From Clostridia bacterium (GTDB taxonomy: Bacteria; Bacillota; Clostridia; Christensenellales; Aristaeellaceae): DNA of 64,000 bases. The first letter of the stretch is position 1. The number at the start of each line of letters is the position of its first letter. The DNA lies in the NCBI GenBank assembly GCA_017519405.1, contig JAFWSH010000036.1:1-64000 (forward strand). The letters run 5' to 3'. This document shows positions 53,847-64,000 of the stretch, piece by piece. Below the pieces are notes generated by a model that was not told the DNA's origin, made no database searches, and saw only the letters and a program-made list of their open reading frames with translations. Position numbers and translations under genes: made by a program.

Positions 53847-55195
53847 GGACCAGCAGAATCGCGGCCCTGCTGCTGGCGGCGCTGCTGCTGGTGACCGTGG
53901 CCGGGGAGGCTCCGGCGGAGGCAGCCCTGGGCTTCTCCTGCACCGCCCGGATGCCCCTGCCGGCCGAGGACGGCCTGCTCAGCGCCCTGGCCGGCCTGCT
54001 GGAGGTCTCCAGTCTGACGGGCACCTGGGTGGAGAAGGACGGCAGCTATACCCTGGAAGCCACCCTCTCCGTGGGGGATGCGCAGCACAGCGCCTCCATG
54101 GCCCTGGACGGGGTGGACAGCCACTGGTCCCTCTCCTCCCCCCTGCTGGGGGACACCCGGCTGATGTTCAACAACCAGGCCATGCTGGAGTTCGGGCTGA
54201 AGATGGACAACCATCTGGGCGTCCCCCTCTACCGGGCCGCCTGGCTCTACCCCTATGTGCACCGGGATGCCTGGGCCGCCCCGCTGGCAGCCTGGCACCG
54301 GATCATGGACGCCCCGGCCGCCGCCGGACACATTCCCCCGGAAGCCCTGCTGCAGCTGGGGGAAGCCTGGCTGGCCCTCTACCGCACCGACCGCGCCTTC
54401 TCCGTGTGGATGGACGCCCTGGACCGGGACACCGGCCTGGGCAGCAGCTTCGGCGAGGCCCTGGAGGGCTTCCCCGACTGGGTGGAGACCTACGCCCCGG
54501 ACGGCATCGACGTGGAGACCGGGGAGACCGGCGACTCCTGGTATGCCCTGTCAGGGGATGAGCGGCTGCTGCTGTACTCCGGGGTCCGGGATGCCTCCCT
54601 TGTCCTCCCCGGCTTCTGGTGCGGAGAGGATTTCACACTCCAGGCATACGGGGATGACTTCACCCGCATCGCCGAGCCGGATGATCCCGGAGCATATGCT
54701 GTCCGCCTCCGCATCGGCGAGGACGGGGAGACCCTGTCCGTCTCCCTCCTGCTGGACAAAGGCAGCGGCCGTTTCACCCTGACCCTGGGCGGCGGCTGTC
54801 TGGAGGAGCTGGCCTTTCCCATGGTGGACGAAGCGGGGCACCTGGCCCTCGTCTCCCCCGGGGAGACGGAGGAGGGCCTGTGGACCCTTGAGATCCACCG
54901 GCAAGAGGACGGGCAGTGGGCCTTCTTCTCCGGCGGGAACGCAGTGCCCTGGCTGCTGGTCCGGGCAGAGGCGGAGCCCTTCACACCGGACACCTGGCCC
55001 GCCTGGAACGCCGCGGAGCTGCCCGGCATCAACTTCTTCTCCCTCAACGACACCTCCCTGGAGGCGTTTCTCCGGGCGGTGCTGCCCTCCGCCGTGAAGG
55101 GCGCCGTTCCACTGGTGGCCGCCGCCCCCGCCGCCTCTGTGGCCCGGCTGATGGACTGGCTGGAGGAGATCGGCCTGCTGTCCGTGGAGCCATAA
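53843..55195 (+). CDS. Exported protein of unknown function, operon tail
   Basis: 450 residues with a signal peptide (1-27). The mature part alternates helical (LAAWHRIMDAPAAAGHI) and beta-rich regions with repeated Asp/Glu/Gly turns (GETGDSWYALSGDERLLLYSG). It has many Trp residues and few Cys. No motif or family recognised; no membrane helix at the end. Its ATG overlaps the stop of the CHAP gene by 4 bp, so the two proteins are probably made in equal amounts and act together. Ends at a strong terminator. Confidence 0.72.
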   Translation: MRTSRIAALLLAALLLVTVAGEAPAEAALGFSCTARMPLPAEDGLLSALAGLLEVSSLTGTWVEKDGSYTLEATLSVGDAQHSASMALDGVDSHWSLSSPLLGDTRLMFNNQAMLEFGLKMDNHLGVPLYRAAWLYPYVHRDAWAAPLAAWHRIMDAPAAAGHIPPEALLQLGEAWLALYRTDRAFSVWMDALDRDTGLGSSFGEALEGFPDWVETYAPDGIDVETGETGDSWYALSGDERLLLYSGVRDASLVLPGFWCGEDFTLQAYGDDFTRIAEPDDPGAYAVRLRIGEDGETLSVSLLLDKGSGRFTLTLGGGCLEELAFPMVDEAGHLALVSPGETEEGLWTLEIHRQEDGQWAFFSGGNAVPWLLVRAEAEPFTPDTWPAWNAAELPGINFFSLNDTSLEAFLRAVLPSAVKGAVPLVAAAPAASVARLMDWLEEIGLLSVEP

Positions 55196-55210
55196 GCACA
55201 GCATGTGAAA

Positions 55211-55250
55211 AGGAGCGTCCCTCCCCCATCGGGAAGGGCGCTCCTCTTTT
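55211..55250. terminator. Bidirectional terminator
   Basis: AGGAGCG/CGCTCCT stem with an inner hairpin; CTTTTG on plus and TTTTCA on minus. It ends both the exported-protein operon and the ABC exporter operon. Confidence 0.85.
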
Positions 55251-55271
55251 GTTCGTCTTTATCTTGAAGTC

Positions 55272-56975
55272 TCAATCCTGAAGCACCACGTGCTTTTCCG
55301 TGACCCGGTTCAGCAGCAGCAGGCTCAAGGCAAGCTCCAGCACAGCCACTCCCGCCGTGCCCAGCAGGGTGATCAGGCCGCCCTTCTCCCACAGGAAGAT
55401 GGCCGGAATCACGCACAGGCCCAGGAAGACCATCCAGATCAGCATGCCGAACACCTGGTTGAAATTCTTCTTGATGGCCTCCATCTCGCTGTTCCACTTC
55501 AGCTGGGGCCTGGTGGCATCCACCCACAGGGCAGCCGCCGCGGCCGCCAGGCCGATCACCTGGGACAGCGCCAGCCCCGCCAGGAGCCAGAGCAGGTTCA
55601 GCCGCACCATGAACCAGACCACGCCCGCCAGGAGAATGCCGCAGATCAGGTTGATCTCCTCCCCCACCAGCAGCTTCGCCGCGAAGCGGGTACGCTGCCG
55701 CACCGGCAGGGTCAGGGCGAAGGGCCAGCGGCCGCCTTCCCGGGAGATGGCGGTGGCCACGGCGGGGTTCACCATGCTGCCGAAGGCCATCACCGCCGAA
55801 GCCACCAGGGCGATGTAGGCGGGGTCCACCCCGGTCAGGATGCTGCGCAGGCCCTCCAGGCCGCCGGCGGCGTCCGCTTTGGACACGCCGGCGAAGATGC
55901 CGATGGCGAACATCACCGGGAACATCACCACGCCCATCAGGGAGTTGTAGGCCCAGGCAGGCGTGCGCAGGATCTCCTTCCACTCCAGGGCGTGCAGGGC
56001 GGCGAAGCGGCTGGAAACCTTCCAGCCGGTGCGCTTGCCCTGGCTGCCTTTGACCACGGTGCGCTCGGTGCTGGCCAGGGCTTGCTCCAGATAGCCGGGG
56101 CCCACCAGGGCCAGCACCAGGGCCACGGCGCCCAGGGACACGCCCGCCAGGAGCAGCAGCATGGGCCAGTTCCCCACGAGGCCCTCCAGGGCCCAGCGGG
56201 CCGGCGGCAGGCGGTCAAGCAGGGACATCGCCAGCGCGTTGTCCCGGGTCATCATGCCCACCAGGTAGGTCACATAGCTGTCGTTGTCCGGCGCCGAGGT
56301 GTTGAGCATGGTGACGCCGATGGAGTAGGCCAGGGCCAGCACCACGCTGAGGAACATCACCACGCTCTCCCGGTGCCGGGCGAAGACGCCCACCCGCATC
56401 AGCAGGGAGGAGATCAGCGCCACGATGGCCAGGGGCAGCACGGGGATCAGCAGCAGCACCGGCAGGGCGGTGAAGGCCACGGGGATCCACTTGCCCGTGC
56501 CGATGGCGTAGAGCACAAAGGCGGGCAGGGTGAAGAGGGCGTCCAGCATCAGCTCGGAGAGGTAGAGCATGGTCATCCTCGCCGCGAAGACCTGGCCCGA
56601 GGTCAGGGGCAGCACCGCCAGGAAGGGCGCGTCCTTGCCCTGGAAGAGCTCGGAAAGTCCCTGGAAGATGCCCATCACCAGCGTGATGGTCATGGCCGCG
56701 AAGATGGCCAGGCCGGGCAGCATCAGCTCCTGGTTGGGCAGGCGCATGTCCGCGGCCATGCCGTTGATGGCCTGGAACAGCTCCCACTCGATGAAAATGA
56801 TGAAGCCGGCCGCCATCAGCATCAGCAGCACCAGCAGCACGGGCCTGAGCACGGCGCCGATCTTTGCCCGGCCCTGCTTCTGGTTCACATTCGCCTGCTT
56901 GAAGGGGTTCATGGTGGCGAACATGTTCTTCAGCATCAGGCGGGTCAGAATCCAATAGTTTCTCATCACGCTCAC
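55272..56975 (-). CDS. ABC exporter permease
   Basis: 567 residues with about 12 hydrophobic helices in two halves joined by a charged stretch (TVVKGSQGKRTGWKVSSRFAAL). The ordering and the block LHALEWKEILRTPAWAYNSLMGVVMFP fit ABC-2 type permeases of unknown cargo in Clostridia. GTG is the likely start, with AAGGA eight bases upstream inside the end of the ATPase gene; an ATG three codons later is possible. Partner ATPase is immediately upstream. Confidence 0.85.
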   Translation of the reverse strand: MSVMRNYWILTRLMLKNMFATMNPFKQANVNQKQGRAKIGAVLRPVLLVLLMLMAAGFIIFIEWELFQAINGMAADMRLPNQELMLPGLAIFAAMTITLVMGIFQGLSELFQGKDAPFLAVLPLTSGQVFAARMTMLYLSELMLDALFTLPAFVLYAIGTGKWIPVAFTALPVLLLIPVLPLAIVALISSLLMRVGVFARHRESVVMFLSVVLALAYSIGVTMLNTSAPDNDSYVTYLVGMMTRDNALAMSLLDRLPPARWALEGLVGNWPMLLLLAGVSLGAVALVLALVGPGYLEQALASTERTVVKGSQGKRTGWKVSSRFAALHALEWKEILRTPAWAYNSLMGVVMFPVMFAIGIFAGVSKADAAGGLEGLRSILTGVDPAYIALVASAVMAFGSMVNPAVATAISREGGRWPFALTLPVRQRTRFAAKLLVGEEINLICGILLAGVVWFMVRLNLLWLLAGLALSQVIGLAAAAAALWVDATRPQLKWNSEMEAIKKNFNQVFGMLIWMVFLGLCVIPAIFLWEKGGLITLLGTAGVAVLELALSLLLLNRVTEKHVVLQD

Positions 56976-56988
56976 ACTTTCTGCGTCC

Positions 56989-57735
56989 TTATGCCTGCTC
57001 CTGGTCCGCGGGATCCCCGCCGGTCATCTCCAGGAACACCTGCTCCAGGGAGGAATCGCCGGTGCGCTGCTGCAGCTCCTCGGGGGTACCCTCGGTGAGC
57101 AGCTGGCCCCGGTTGATGATGCCCACCCGGTCGCACAGCTTCTCCGCCACCTCCAGCACATGGGTGGAGAAGAACACGGTGGCGCCGGCCCGGGCCCGGT
57201 TCTTCATCTCCTCCTTCAGCAGGAAGGCGGCCCGGGGATCCAGGCCCACCATGGGCTCGTCCAGCACCCACACCGGCGGCTCATGGATCAGCGCGCCGAT
57301 GCAGGCGATCTTCTGCTTCATGCCCCGGGAGTAGCTCTGGATCCGCTGTCCGGCGGCCTCCGTCATGTCGAAGCGGGCCAGGTACTTCTCTCCCCGCTCC
57401 CGGCGGTCCGCCGCGCTGACCCTGTACAGGTCCGCCATGAAGTTCAGATATTCCCAGCCCGTCAGCCGCTCATACATCTCCTGGCTGTCCGGGACAAAGC
57501 CGATGAGCATTTTGGCCTTGACAGGCTGCTCCGCCACATCGATGCCGTTCACCAGCACCCGTCCCTCCGTGGCCCGCAGGGCGCCGGTCAGCAGGCGGAT
57601 GGCCGTGGTCTTTCCCGCGCCGTTAGGGCCCAGGAAGCCGTAGACGCAGCCCTCCTCCACCTTCAGGTTCAGATGGTCCAGCGCCGCGCGGTCGCTCTTG
57701 CCGTAGATCTTGGTTGCCTCAACAAATTCAATCAT
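56989..57735 (-). CDS. ABC exporter ATPase
   Basis: 248 residues. Walker A GPNGAGKTT, Q-loop DSQEMYERLTGWEYL, signature SYSRGMKQK (LSGGQ degenerate as in drug and lantibiotic exporters), Walker B VWVLDEPMVGLDP and switch His in FFSTHVLE. Start set at MIEFVEAT with AAGGAGG upstream. It energises the permease encoded 13 bp downstream. Confidence 0.93.
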   Translation of the reverse strand: MIEFVEATKIYGKSDRAALDHLNLKVEEGCVYGFLGPNGAGKTTAIRLLTGALRATEGRVLVNGIDVAEQPVKAKMLIGFVPDSQEMYERLTGWEYLNFMADLYRVSAADRRERGEKYLARFDMTEAAGQRIQSYSRGMKQKIACIGALIHEPPVWVLDEPMVGLDPRAAFLLKEEMKNRARAGATVFFSTHVLEVAEKLCDRVGIINRGQLLTEGTPEELQQRTGDSSLEQVFLEMTGGDPADQEQA

Positions 57736-57778
57736 GTTCCCATGCCTCCTTGGTGTTCCGGTTCCGTGTTGCGGGCTC

Positions 57779-57808
57779 ATCATAACATTTTTCCGGGGCG
57801 CCTGTCCA
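57779..57808 (-). promoter_or_regulatory. ABC exporter promoter
   Basis: -35 TGGACA and -10 TATGAT on the minus strand, 18-bp spacer. Confidence 0.5.
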
Positions 57809-57856
57809 TAGCCGGCGTCTGAAATGACATCATTTGCGTCTCAATTGTCAATGCTC

Positions 57857-57884
57857 TTGCATTTCCACGGCAAACCGCTATAAT
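57857..57884 (+). promoter_or_regulatory. Metallophosphoesterase promoter
   Basis: -35 TTGCAT and -10 TATAAT, 16-bp spacer; divergent from the ABC exporter. Confidence 0.65.
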
Positions 57885-57916
57885 GGAGAAACCCCGCAGC
57901 GAAAGGAGGGGCATGC

Positions 57917-59002
57917 ATGGCCGCAAAGCGCAAGAATCGCTATATCTTCGGCAGCGATCCCAACCCGCACCGGGTCCGCCGCTTCTTTCTGCGGCTGGGC
58001 GCTGCCCTGCTGATCCTGCTGGCCCTGGCGGCAGCGCTGAACTTCTCCGTCTTCGGCGGGGTGGCCATGGAGACTGTCTGGGTTACGGTGCCCGATCTCC
58101 CGGCGGACATTGAGCAGTTCAGCATCCTCCACCTCAGCGATCTGCACGGCGCCGTGCTGGGGGATCACCAGAGCGCCATCGGGCGTGTGCTGAGCGGCCA
58201 GCGCTTCTCCTGCTGCGTCATCACCGGCGATATGCTGGGCCCCCGCGGCGAGACGGAGCCGCTGGAGGAGCTGCTGGACCTGCTGCCGGAGGGGCTGCTC
58301 ACGGTCTATGTCCCCGGGGACGAGGATCCGCCCTACCTGGACGCCTCAGCCCACGGCAGCCTGTCCCCGCTGGCCCTCTGGGCTGAAACGCTGCAGAAGC
58401 GCGGCGTCCGCATTCTGGACACCCCGCTGCTCATCGAGCGAGGCCGCAAGGGTCAGGCCCGGCTGTGGCTGATTCCCGAGTCCCTCTGCGCCCTGGACCT
58501 GGACAGCATCGAGCACCAGAGCCGCGTCCAGCTGGAACGGCTCTCCGCCATCACCGCCCTGACCCCCGACGAGGCCGCGGCCAAGCGGGTGTACCAGTAT
58601 CAGCTGGACCGGGTGGCCGCCATCCGCCAAGCCGTCAAGGACATGAAGGACAGCGACATCCGCATTGTGGCGGCCCACACGCCCATCACCCGGGACCATG
58701 TGCAGACCCTGATGGACTGGAGCGGCAAGGACGATCCCCTCTCCATCCGCCGGGCCTCCCTGGTGCTGGCGGGCCACTTCTGCGCCGGGCAGTGGCGGAT
58801 CCCGGGGCTGGGCGCAATCCACGTGCCGGAGCTGGGCTGGTTCCCGGAGGACAGCCTCATCATGGGCTTCGGCTGGGCAGACAGCGTCCCGCAGTATATC
58901 TCCCCGGGGCTGGGGGCCTCCGGCGCCTACCCCTGGCAGCCCTTCCGCCTGATGAACCGGCCGGTGATCACCAGGATCTATCTCTCCGCCAAAACCCACT
59001 AA
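57917..59002 (+). CDS. Membrane-anchored metallophosphoesterase-like protein
   Basis: 361 residues with one N-terminal transmembrane helix (about 25-45) and an outside catalytic domain of the YkuE type. LSDLHG and ITGDML are present, as is AAHTP. The usual GNHE is replaced by GDED and the usual GHxHGGQ by GHFCAGQ, so two metal-binding His are missing. It may bind a different metal set or be inactive. GAAAGGAGGGG precedes the ATG. It is followed by the MATE gene after 19 bp. Confidence 0.82.
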   Translation: MAAKRKNRYIFGSDPNPHRVRRFFLRLGAALLILLALAAALNFSVFGGVAMETVWVTVPDLPADIEQFSILHLSDLHGAVLGDHQSAIGRVLSGQRFSCCVITGDMLGPRGETEPLEELLDLLPEGLLTVYVPGDEDPPYLDASAHGSLSPLALWAETLQKRGVRILDTPLLIERGRKGQARLWLIPESLCALDLDSIEHQSRVQLERLSAITALTPDEAAAKRVYQYQLDRVAAIRQAVKDMKDSDIRIVAAHTPITRDHVQTLMDWSGKDDPLSIRRASLVLAGHFCAGQWRIPGLGAIHVPELGWFPEDSLIMGFGWADSVPQYISPGLGASGAYPWQPFRLMNRPVITRIYLSAKTH

Positions 59003-59021
59003 AGCAAAAAGAGGCACATAC

Positions 59022-60395
59022 ATGCTGTTTCGTCGACGCGGCGCCCGTCATGAGATGGATATGACCAGCGGGCCGCTGCTGCATAAGGTGATCCTGTTTT
59101 CCGCCCCGCTGGTGCTCACCGGCGTGCTTCAGCTGCTCTACAACGCCGCGGACATGGTGGTGGTGGGCAACTTCGCCGGGCATGAAGCCCTGGCCGCCGT
59201 GGGCTCCACCGGCTCCCTGATCAACCTGCTGGTGAACGTCTTCATGGGGCTGAGCGTGGGCGCCAGTGTCCAGGTGGCCCGCCAGTGGGGCGCCCGGGAC
59301 CTGACGGGGGTCTCCCGGGGCGTCCACACCGCCATCACGGTGGCCGGCATCTCCGGCCTGCTGGTGGGGGTGACCGGCTTCGTGCTGGCCCGTCCGCTGC
59401 TGGAGCTCATGGGCAACCCGGCGGATGTCATCGACCTGGCAGCCCTCTACATGCGGATCTACTTCCTGGGGATGCCCGCCAACATGCTCTACAATTTCGG
59501 CGCGGCCATTCTCCGGGCGGTGGGCGACACCCGGCGCCCGCTGATCTACCTCACCGTGGCGGGGCTGGTGAACGTGGTGCTGAATCTGCTGCTGGTGATT
59601 GTCTTCAGCATGAGCGTCGCCGGCGTTGCCCTGGCCACCGTCATCAGCCAGGTGGTCAGCGCCGCCCTGGTGCTGGGCTGCCTCTGCCGCTCCGACGGCG
59701 CCCTGCACCTTGATCTGCACAGGCTCCGGATCGATCCGCAGCAGCTGGGGGCCATCGCCCGGGTGGGCCTCCCCGCCGGCCTCCAGGGCAGCCTCTTCTC
59801 CGTGTCCAACGTGCTGATCCAGAGCGCCATCAACGAGTTCGGCTCCATCGCCGTGGCCGGAAACTCTGTGGCCAGCAGCCTGGAGGGCTTCGTCTACACC
59901 TCCATGAACAGCATCTACCAGGCGGACCTCACTTTTGCCAGCCAGAATTACGGCGCCCATAAGCCGGATCGGGTGAGGCGGGTCATGTGGGTGTGCCTGG
60001 GGACCGTGGCGGTGGTGGGGCTGGTGCTGGGGTTCGCCTTCTGGGCCCTGGGCACGCCGCTGATCTCCATCTACAACCGGGATCCGGAGGTGATCCGTTT
60101 CGGCCTGCTGCGGCTGAGCGTCATCATGCCCACCTACTGCCTGTGCGGCATGATGGACACCATGGTGGGCCAGCTCCGGGGCATCGGGTGCTCCATCACG
60201 CCCATGTTCGTGAGCCTGGCCGGCGCCTGCCTGTTCCGCATCGTCTGGATCATGACTCTCTTCGCCCAGCCCGCCTGGCATACCCTGACGGTGCTGTATC
60301 TGTCCTACCCTGTTTCCTGGGCCCTGACCTTCGCCGTCCACCTGATCTGCTGGTTCACGGTCAGTCCCAGGCTGCTGAAGACACTGGAAGAATGA
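59022..60395 (+). CDS. MATE-family multidrug efflux transporter
   Basis: 457 residues, 12 transmembrane helices. FSAPLVLTGVLQLLYNAADMVVVGNFAG at the N-terminus and GLPAGLQGSLFSVSN in the second half are family blocks. It exports drugs or metabolites with Na+ or H+ exchange. A short cytoplasmic N-terminus (MLFRRRGARHEMDM) precedes helix 1. AGAGG lies before the ATG. Co-transcribed with the metallophosphoesterase. Confidence 0.94.
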   Translation: MLFRRRGARHEMDMTSGPLLHKVILFSAPLVLTGVLQLLYNAADMVVVGNFAGHEALAAVGSTGSLINLLVNVFMGLSVGASVQVARQWGARDLTGVSRGVHTAITVAGISGLLVGVTGFVLARPLLELMGNPADVIDLAALYMRIYFLGMPANMLYNFGAAILRAVGDTRRPLIYLTVAGLVNVVLNLLLVIVFSMSVAGVALATVISQVVSAALVLGCLCRSDGALHLDLHRLRIDPQQLGAIARVGLPAGLQGSLFSVSNVLIQSAINEFGSIAVAGNSVASSLEGFVYTSMNSIYQADLTFASQNYGAHKPDRVRRVMWVCLGTVAVVGLVLGFAFWALGTPLISIYNRDPEVIRFGLLRLSVIMPTYCLCGMMDTMVGQLRGIGCSITPMFVSLAGACLFRIVWIMTLFAQPAWHTLTVLYLSYPVSWALTFAVHLICWFTVSPRLLKTLEE

Positions 60396-60439
60396 CAAGA
60401 AACAATAAACATCTGGCCAAACTTTGACCGGATTGTTCA

Positions 60440-60468
60440 TTGTTTTGTTTCTGTATTTCGTGTATGAT
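60440..60468 (+). promoter_or_regulatory. Ribonuclease J promoter
   Basis: -35 TTGTTT and -10 TATGAT, 17-bp spacer. The transcript would have a leader of about 125 nt containing a GGCC-TTCG-GGCC hairpin near 60571-60582, just before the ribosome binding site. Confidence 0.6.
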
Positions 60469-60602
60469 GAAGATACGGTGGAATACGTATCTGTGAACTG
60501 CATTCAGCCTCGTGTTTCCGCTTTCTGTCGCTCGGGGAGCGACGGGCTGTCTTTGCTGTAATGCTTTCCCGGCCTTCGGGCCATTCGGAAGGAGGTACCT
60601 GA

Positions 60603-62279
<1,677 letters not shown>

Positions 62280-62286
62280 GCGCGCC

Positions 62287-62727
62287 ATGACGCCTGAGAA
62301 AAGAGAAAAATCCTGCGGCGCGGTGCTCTGTGCAGATACGCCGGCGGGTCGCCGATATGTGCTGGTCCAGGGCCCCGACGGGTTCTGGGGCTTCCCGAAA
62401 GGGCACATGGAAGCGGGAGAGACCGAACGGGAGACCGCTCTCCGGGAGATCCTGGAGGAGACCGGCGCCGAGGCTGTCCTGCTGGATGGCTTCCGGTCCA
62501 CGGAGGAGTATGCGCTGGAACGTGAGGGACACCCCGAGATCATCAAGCAGGTTGTCTTCTTCCTGGCGAGGGCCGTCGATTTGTCCTTTCAGCCCAGGGA
62601 CACCGTGGAAATCCGCGCGGTCCGGCTGATGGATTACGCCGGCGCCCTGGCCGCTATCTGTTACGAAGACTCCCGGCGGATCCTGGCGGAAGCGGAGCGG
62701 TTCCTGAATGCCTCTGACCAGATCTGA
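62287..62727 (+). CDS. Nudix hydrolase
   Basis: 146 residues. The Nudix box GHMEAGETERETALREILEETG-type motif (here starting GHMEAGET and ending EETG) is complete. Preceded by GFWGFPKG. Resembles the Ap4A or nucleotide-sugar cleaving branch; substrate unknown. It is tightly linked to RNase J and so may take part in RNA 5'-end or nucleotide turnover, which is only inferred. Confidence 0.92.
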   Translation: MTPEKREKSCGAVLCADTPAGRRYVLVQGPDGFWGFPKGHMEAGETERETALREILEETGAEAVLLDGFRSTEEYALEREGHPEIIKQVVFFLARAVDLSFQPRDTVEIRAVRLMDYAGALAAICYEDSRRILAEAERFLNASDQI

Positions 62728-62733
62728 AGAACG

Positions 62734-62771
62734 AAAACAGCCCGGGCCAATACACAGGCCGGGCTGTTTTT
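62734..62771. terminator. Bidirectional terminator
   Basis: AAAACAGCCCGG pairs with CCGGGCTGTTTT; T-runs on both strands. It separates the RNase J-Nudix operon from the convergent pmbA gene. Confidence 0.88.
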
Positions 62772-62838
62772 ATGTATGCTGATCCGGTTTTCCGCCTCTG
62801 ATGCCCCGGTCCGCTGTGCCGCCGGGGAGTTTCATCTG

Positions 62839-64000
62839 TCAGGGCTGCACGCTGTCCGCGCCGCTGACGCTGATGGCCTCCACCGCCACCGAGGGGGAGC
62901 CGATGGAGCGGCCCTGGAAGATGAGGTCACTGCCCACTTCCCGGATCTCCTTCAGCAGCTGATAGAAGTTTCCGGCCACCGTGATCTGTTCCACCGGCCG
63001 CCCGATCTCGCCGTTCACCACCAGGAAGCCCCTGGCAATCAGGGAGAAATCGCCGCTGATGGGGTTCGCGCCGGCATGGAGGCCGGAGATGTCCGTGATC
63101 AGCAGGCCGTCGTCCATGTCCCGGATCAGGTCGGCCGCACTCCGGGTGCCGGGCTGGAGGAACAGGTTGGTGGGGGCCACCCGCACAGGGCCGCCCACGC
63201 CCGTCCGGGATGCGTTGCCGGTGGTCTCCACGCCCTGCTTTTTGGCCGTTTTCCGGTTGTGCAGCAGGGTCTCCAGGACGCCGTCCAGGATCACGGCCTT
63301 GGTTCTGCAGGCCGCGCCGTCCGCGTCAAAGGCCGCCGTGGCCATGCCGCCGGGGAGCAGCGGATCGTCGATGAGGGTCACGCAGGGAGCCGCGATGGTC
63401 TCCCCCTCCCGGCCTGCCAGCAGGGAGAGCTTCTTCTGGGCGTTCTCCGCGGAGAACACACCGCTGAAGGTGGCCAGCATGGCCTGCATCACGTCCCAGC
63501 GGAGCACCGCCTTGTATACGCCGGACTCCACGGGCCGGGCGTGCAGCTGGGAGACAGCCTCCTCCGCCGCCGCCTGTCCCACCGCCACAGGGTCGAAGTC
63601 CCCCACCCGGCGCGTGGCCTCGAAGTGCCCGCCGGTGGTGGTGGAGTCCCCGTCCTTGGCCACCAGGAAGACGCCGGCGGAAAGGATCCCGCCCTGGGGC
63701 GTCTCCGCCGTCAGGTCCAGCCCCTTGCTGTTCACCAGGCGCATCAGCCCCCGGGAGGTGCCCACGAAGGCGCCCTGGCTCTTGCTGATCCGGGCGTCAA
63801 AGGCCTTGGCCGCCTCCTCCATCCGCAGGCACATGGCGATCTTGTCCTCCGGGGAGACGCCGTCGATGTCGCTCTCCACCGGCGTCAGCTCCGGGTAGGC
63901 ATCGTCCATGCCGTAGATCTCTTCCTGCTCCTCCGCCTCCGCCAGGGCGGCGCTGTCCTTCACGCCGCTGACCAGCATGGCGATGGCGCCGTCATCGAAG
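62839..64000 (-). CDS. PmbA/TldD family metalloprotease, C-terminal part
   Basis: At least 387 residues; the N-terminus lies beyond the right edge. The block TKAVILDGVLETLLHNRKTAKKQ, then TTGNASRTGVGGPVRVAPTNL and GLLITDISGLHAGANPISGDFSLIARGFLV, is characteristic of PmbA. In E. coli PmbA(TldE)/TldD matures microcin B17 and degrades CcdA. The zinc site belongs to TldD, so this subunit normally needs that partner, probably encoded just outside the window. Confidence 0.9.
   Translation of the reverse strand, partial: FDDGAIAMLVSGVKDSAALAEAEEQEEIYGMDDAYPELTPVESDIDGVSPEDKIAMCLRMEEAAKAFDARISKSQGAFVGTSRGLMRLVNSKGLDLTAETPQGGILSAGVFLVAKDGDSTTTGGHFEATRRVGDFDPVAVGQAAAEEAVSQLHARPVESGVYKAVLRWDVMQAMLATFSGVFSAENAQKKLSLLAGREGETIAAPCVTLIDDPLLPGGMATAAFDADGAACRTKAVILDGVLETLLHNRKTAKKQGVETTGNASRTGVGGPVRVAPTNLFLQPGTRSAADLIRDMDDGLLITDISGLHAGANPISGDFSLIARGFLVVNGEIGRPVEQITVAGNFYQLLKEIREVGSDLIFQGRSIGSPSVAVEAISVSGADSVQP

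Overview
The window reads as chromosome of a high-GC anaerobic member of the Bacillota (class Clostridia), probably from an uncultured gut or rumen lineage. The evidence is a GlgC/GlgD glycogen pair, an AsnA-type asparagine synthetase, IreB, CdaA/CdaR, RNase J, DegV, a CIRCE operator, a two-gene SUF-like Fe-S system, two aldo/keto reductases fused to ferredoxin domains, strong AGGAGG ribosome binding sites and Bacillota-style promoters. No rRNA or species-specific marker is present, so the lineage is inferred.

Positions 1-5270 hold a small integrative element that is visibly more A/T-rich than the rest. It carries an orphan MobC-like relaxosome protein, a long structured non-coding stretch, a P4-type helicase with a TTG start and an overlapping small ORF, a perfect 16-bp inverted repeat, an excisionase and a tyrosine integrase. 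It abuts tRNA-Ser(CGA). The 5' half of that tRNA is duplicated exactly (43 bp) 182 bp away, beside the apparent original tRNA promoter. Candidate integrase arm sites lie on both sides of the tRNA, which points to a complex integration history.

Positions 5.4-16.5 kb carry stress and metal genes. htpG sits under a perfect CIRCE. Two YbjN-like paralogs, ireB and a csoR-copA operon follow; the operon has a perfect CsoR-type operator between its promoter boxes, and copA ends in a fused CopZ-like domain with its own internal ribosome binding site. An AKR/serine hydrolase pair, degV, a YbaK-type deacylase and a small membrane protein complete the region.

Positions 16.6-32.5 kb run mostly on the minus strand: a giant SdrD_B-repeat surface protein, a CHAP protein, asnA, an orphan LytTR regulator, an ABC1 kinase and an Mbeg1-like hydrolase. 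argH, an unknown exported protein, mutY (+), a second AKR-ferredoxin protein and vanZ (+) follow.

Positions 32.6-43 kb hold a compact minus-strand operon, surE-vanY-rimM-trmD-membrane protein-smsC-smsB. Two convergent Sun/RsmF-type RNA methyltransferases and a cdaA-cdaR operon without glmM come next. Positions 43.2-49.2 kb are the glycogen operon glgB-glgC-glgD-glgA. Positions 50.4-55.2 kb are a plus-strand operon of four exported envelope proteins (SH3-like, VanW, CHAP with peptidoglycan-binding domain, and unknown). The end of the window has an ABC exporter pair, an odd metallophosphoesterase, a MATE transporter, RNase J, a Nudix hydrolase and a truncated PmbA/TldD gene.

The most unusual items are the att region, the copA/copZ nested start, the 16-bp inverted repeat, the Fe-S pair inside a translation/envelope operon, and the four-gene exported operon.
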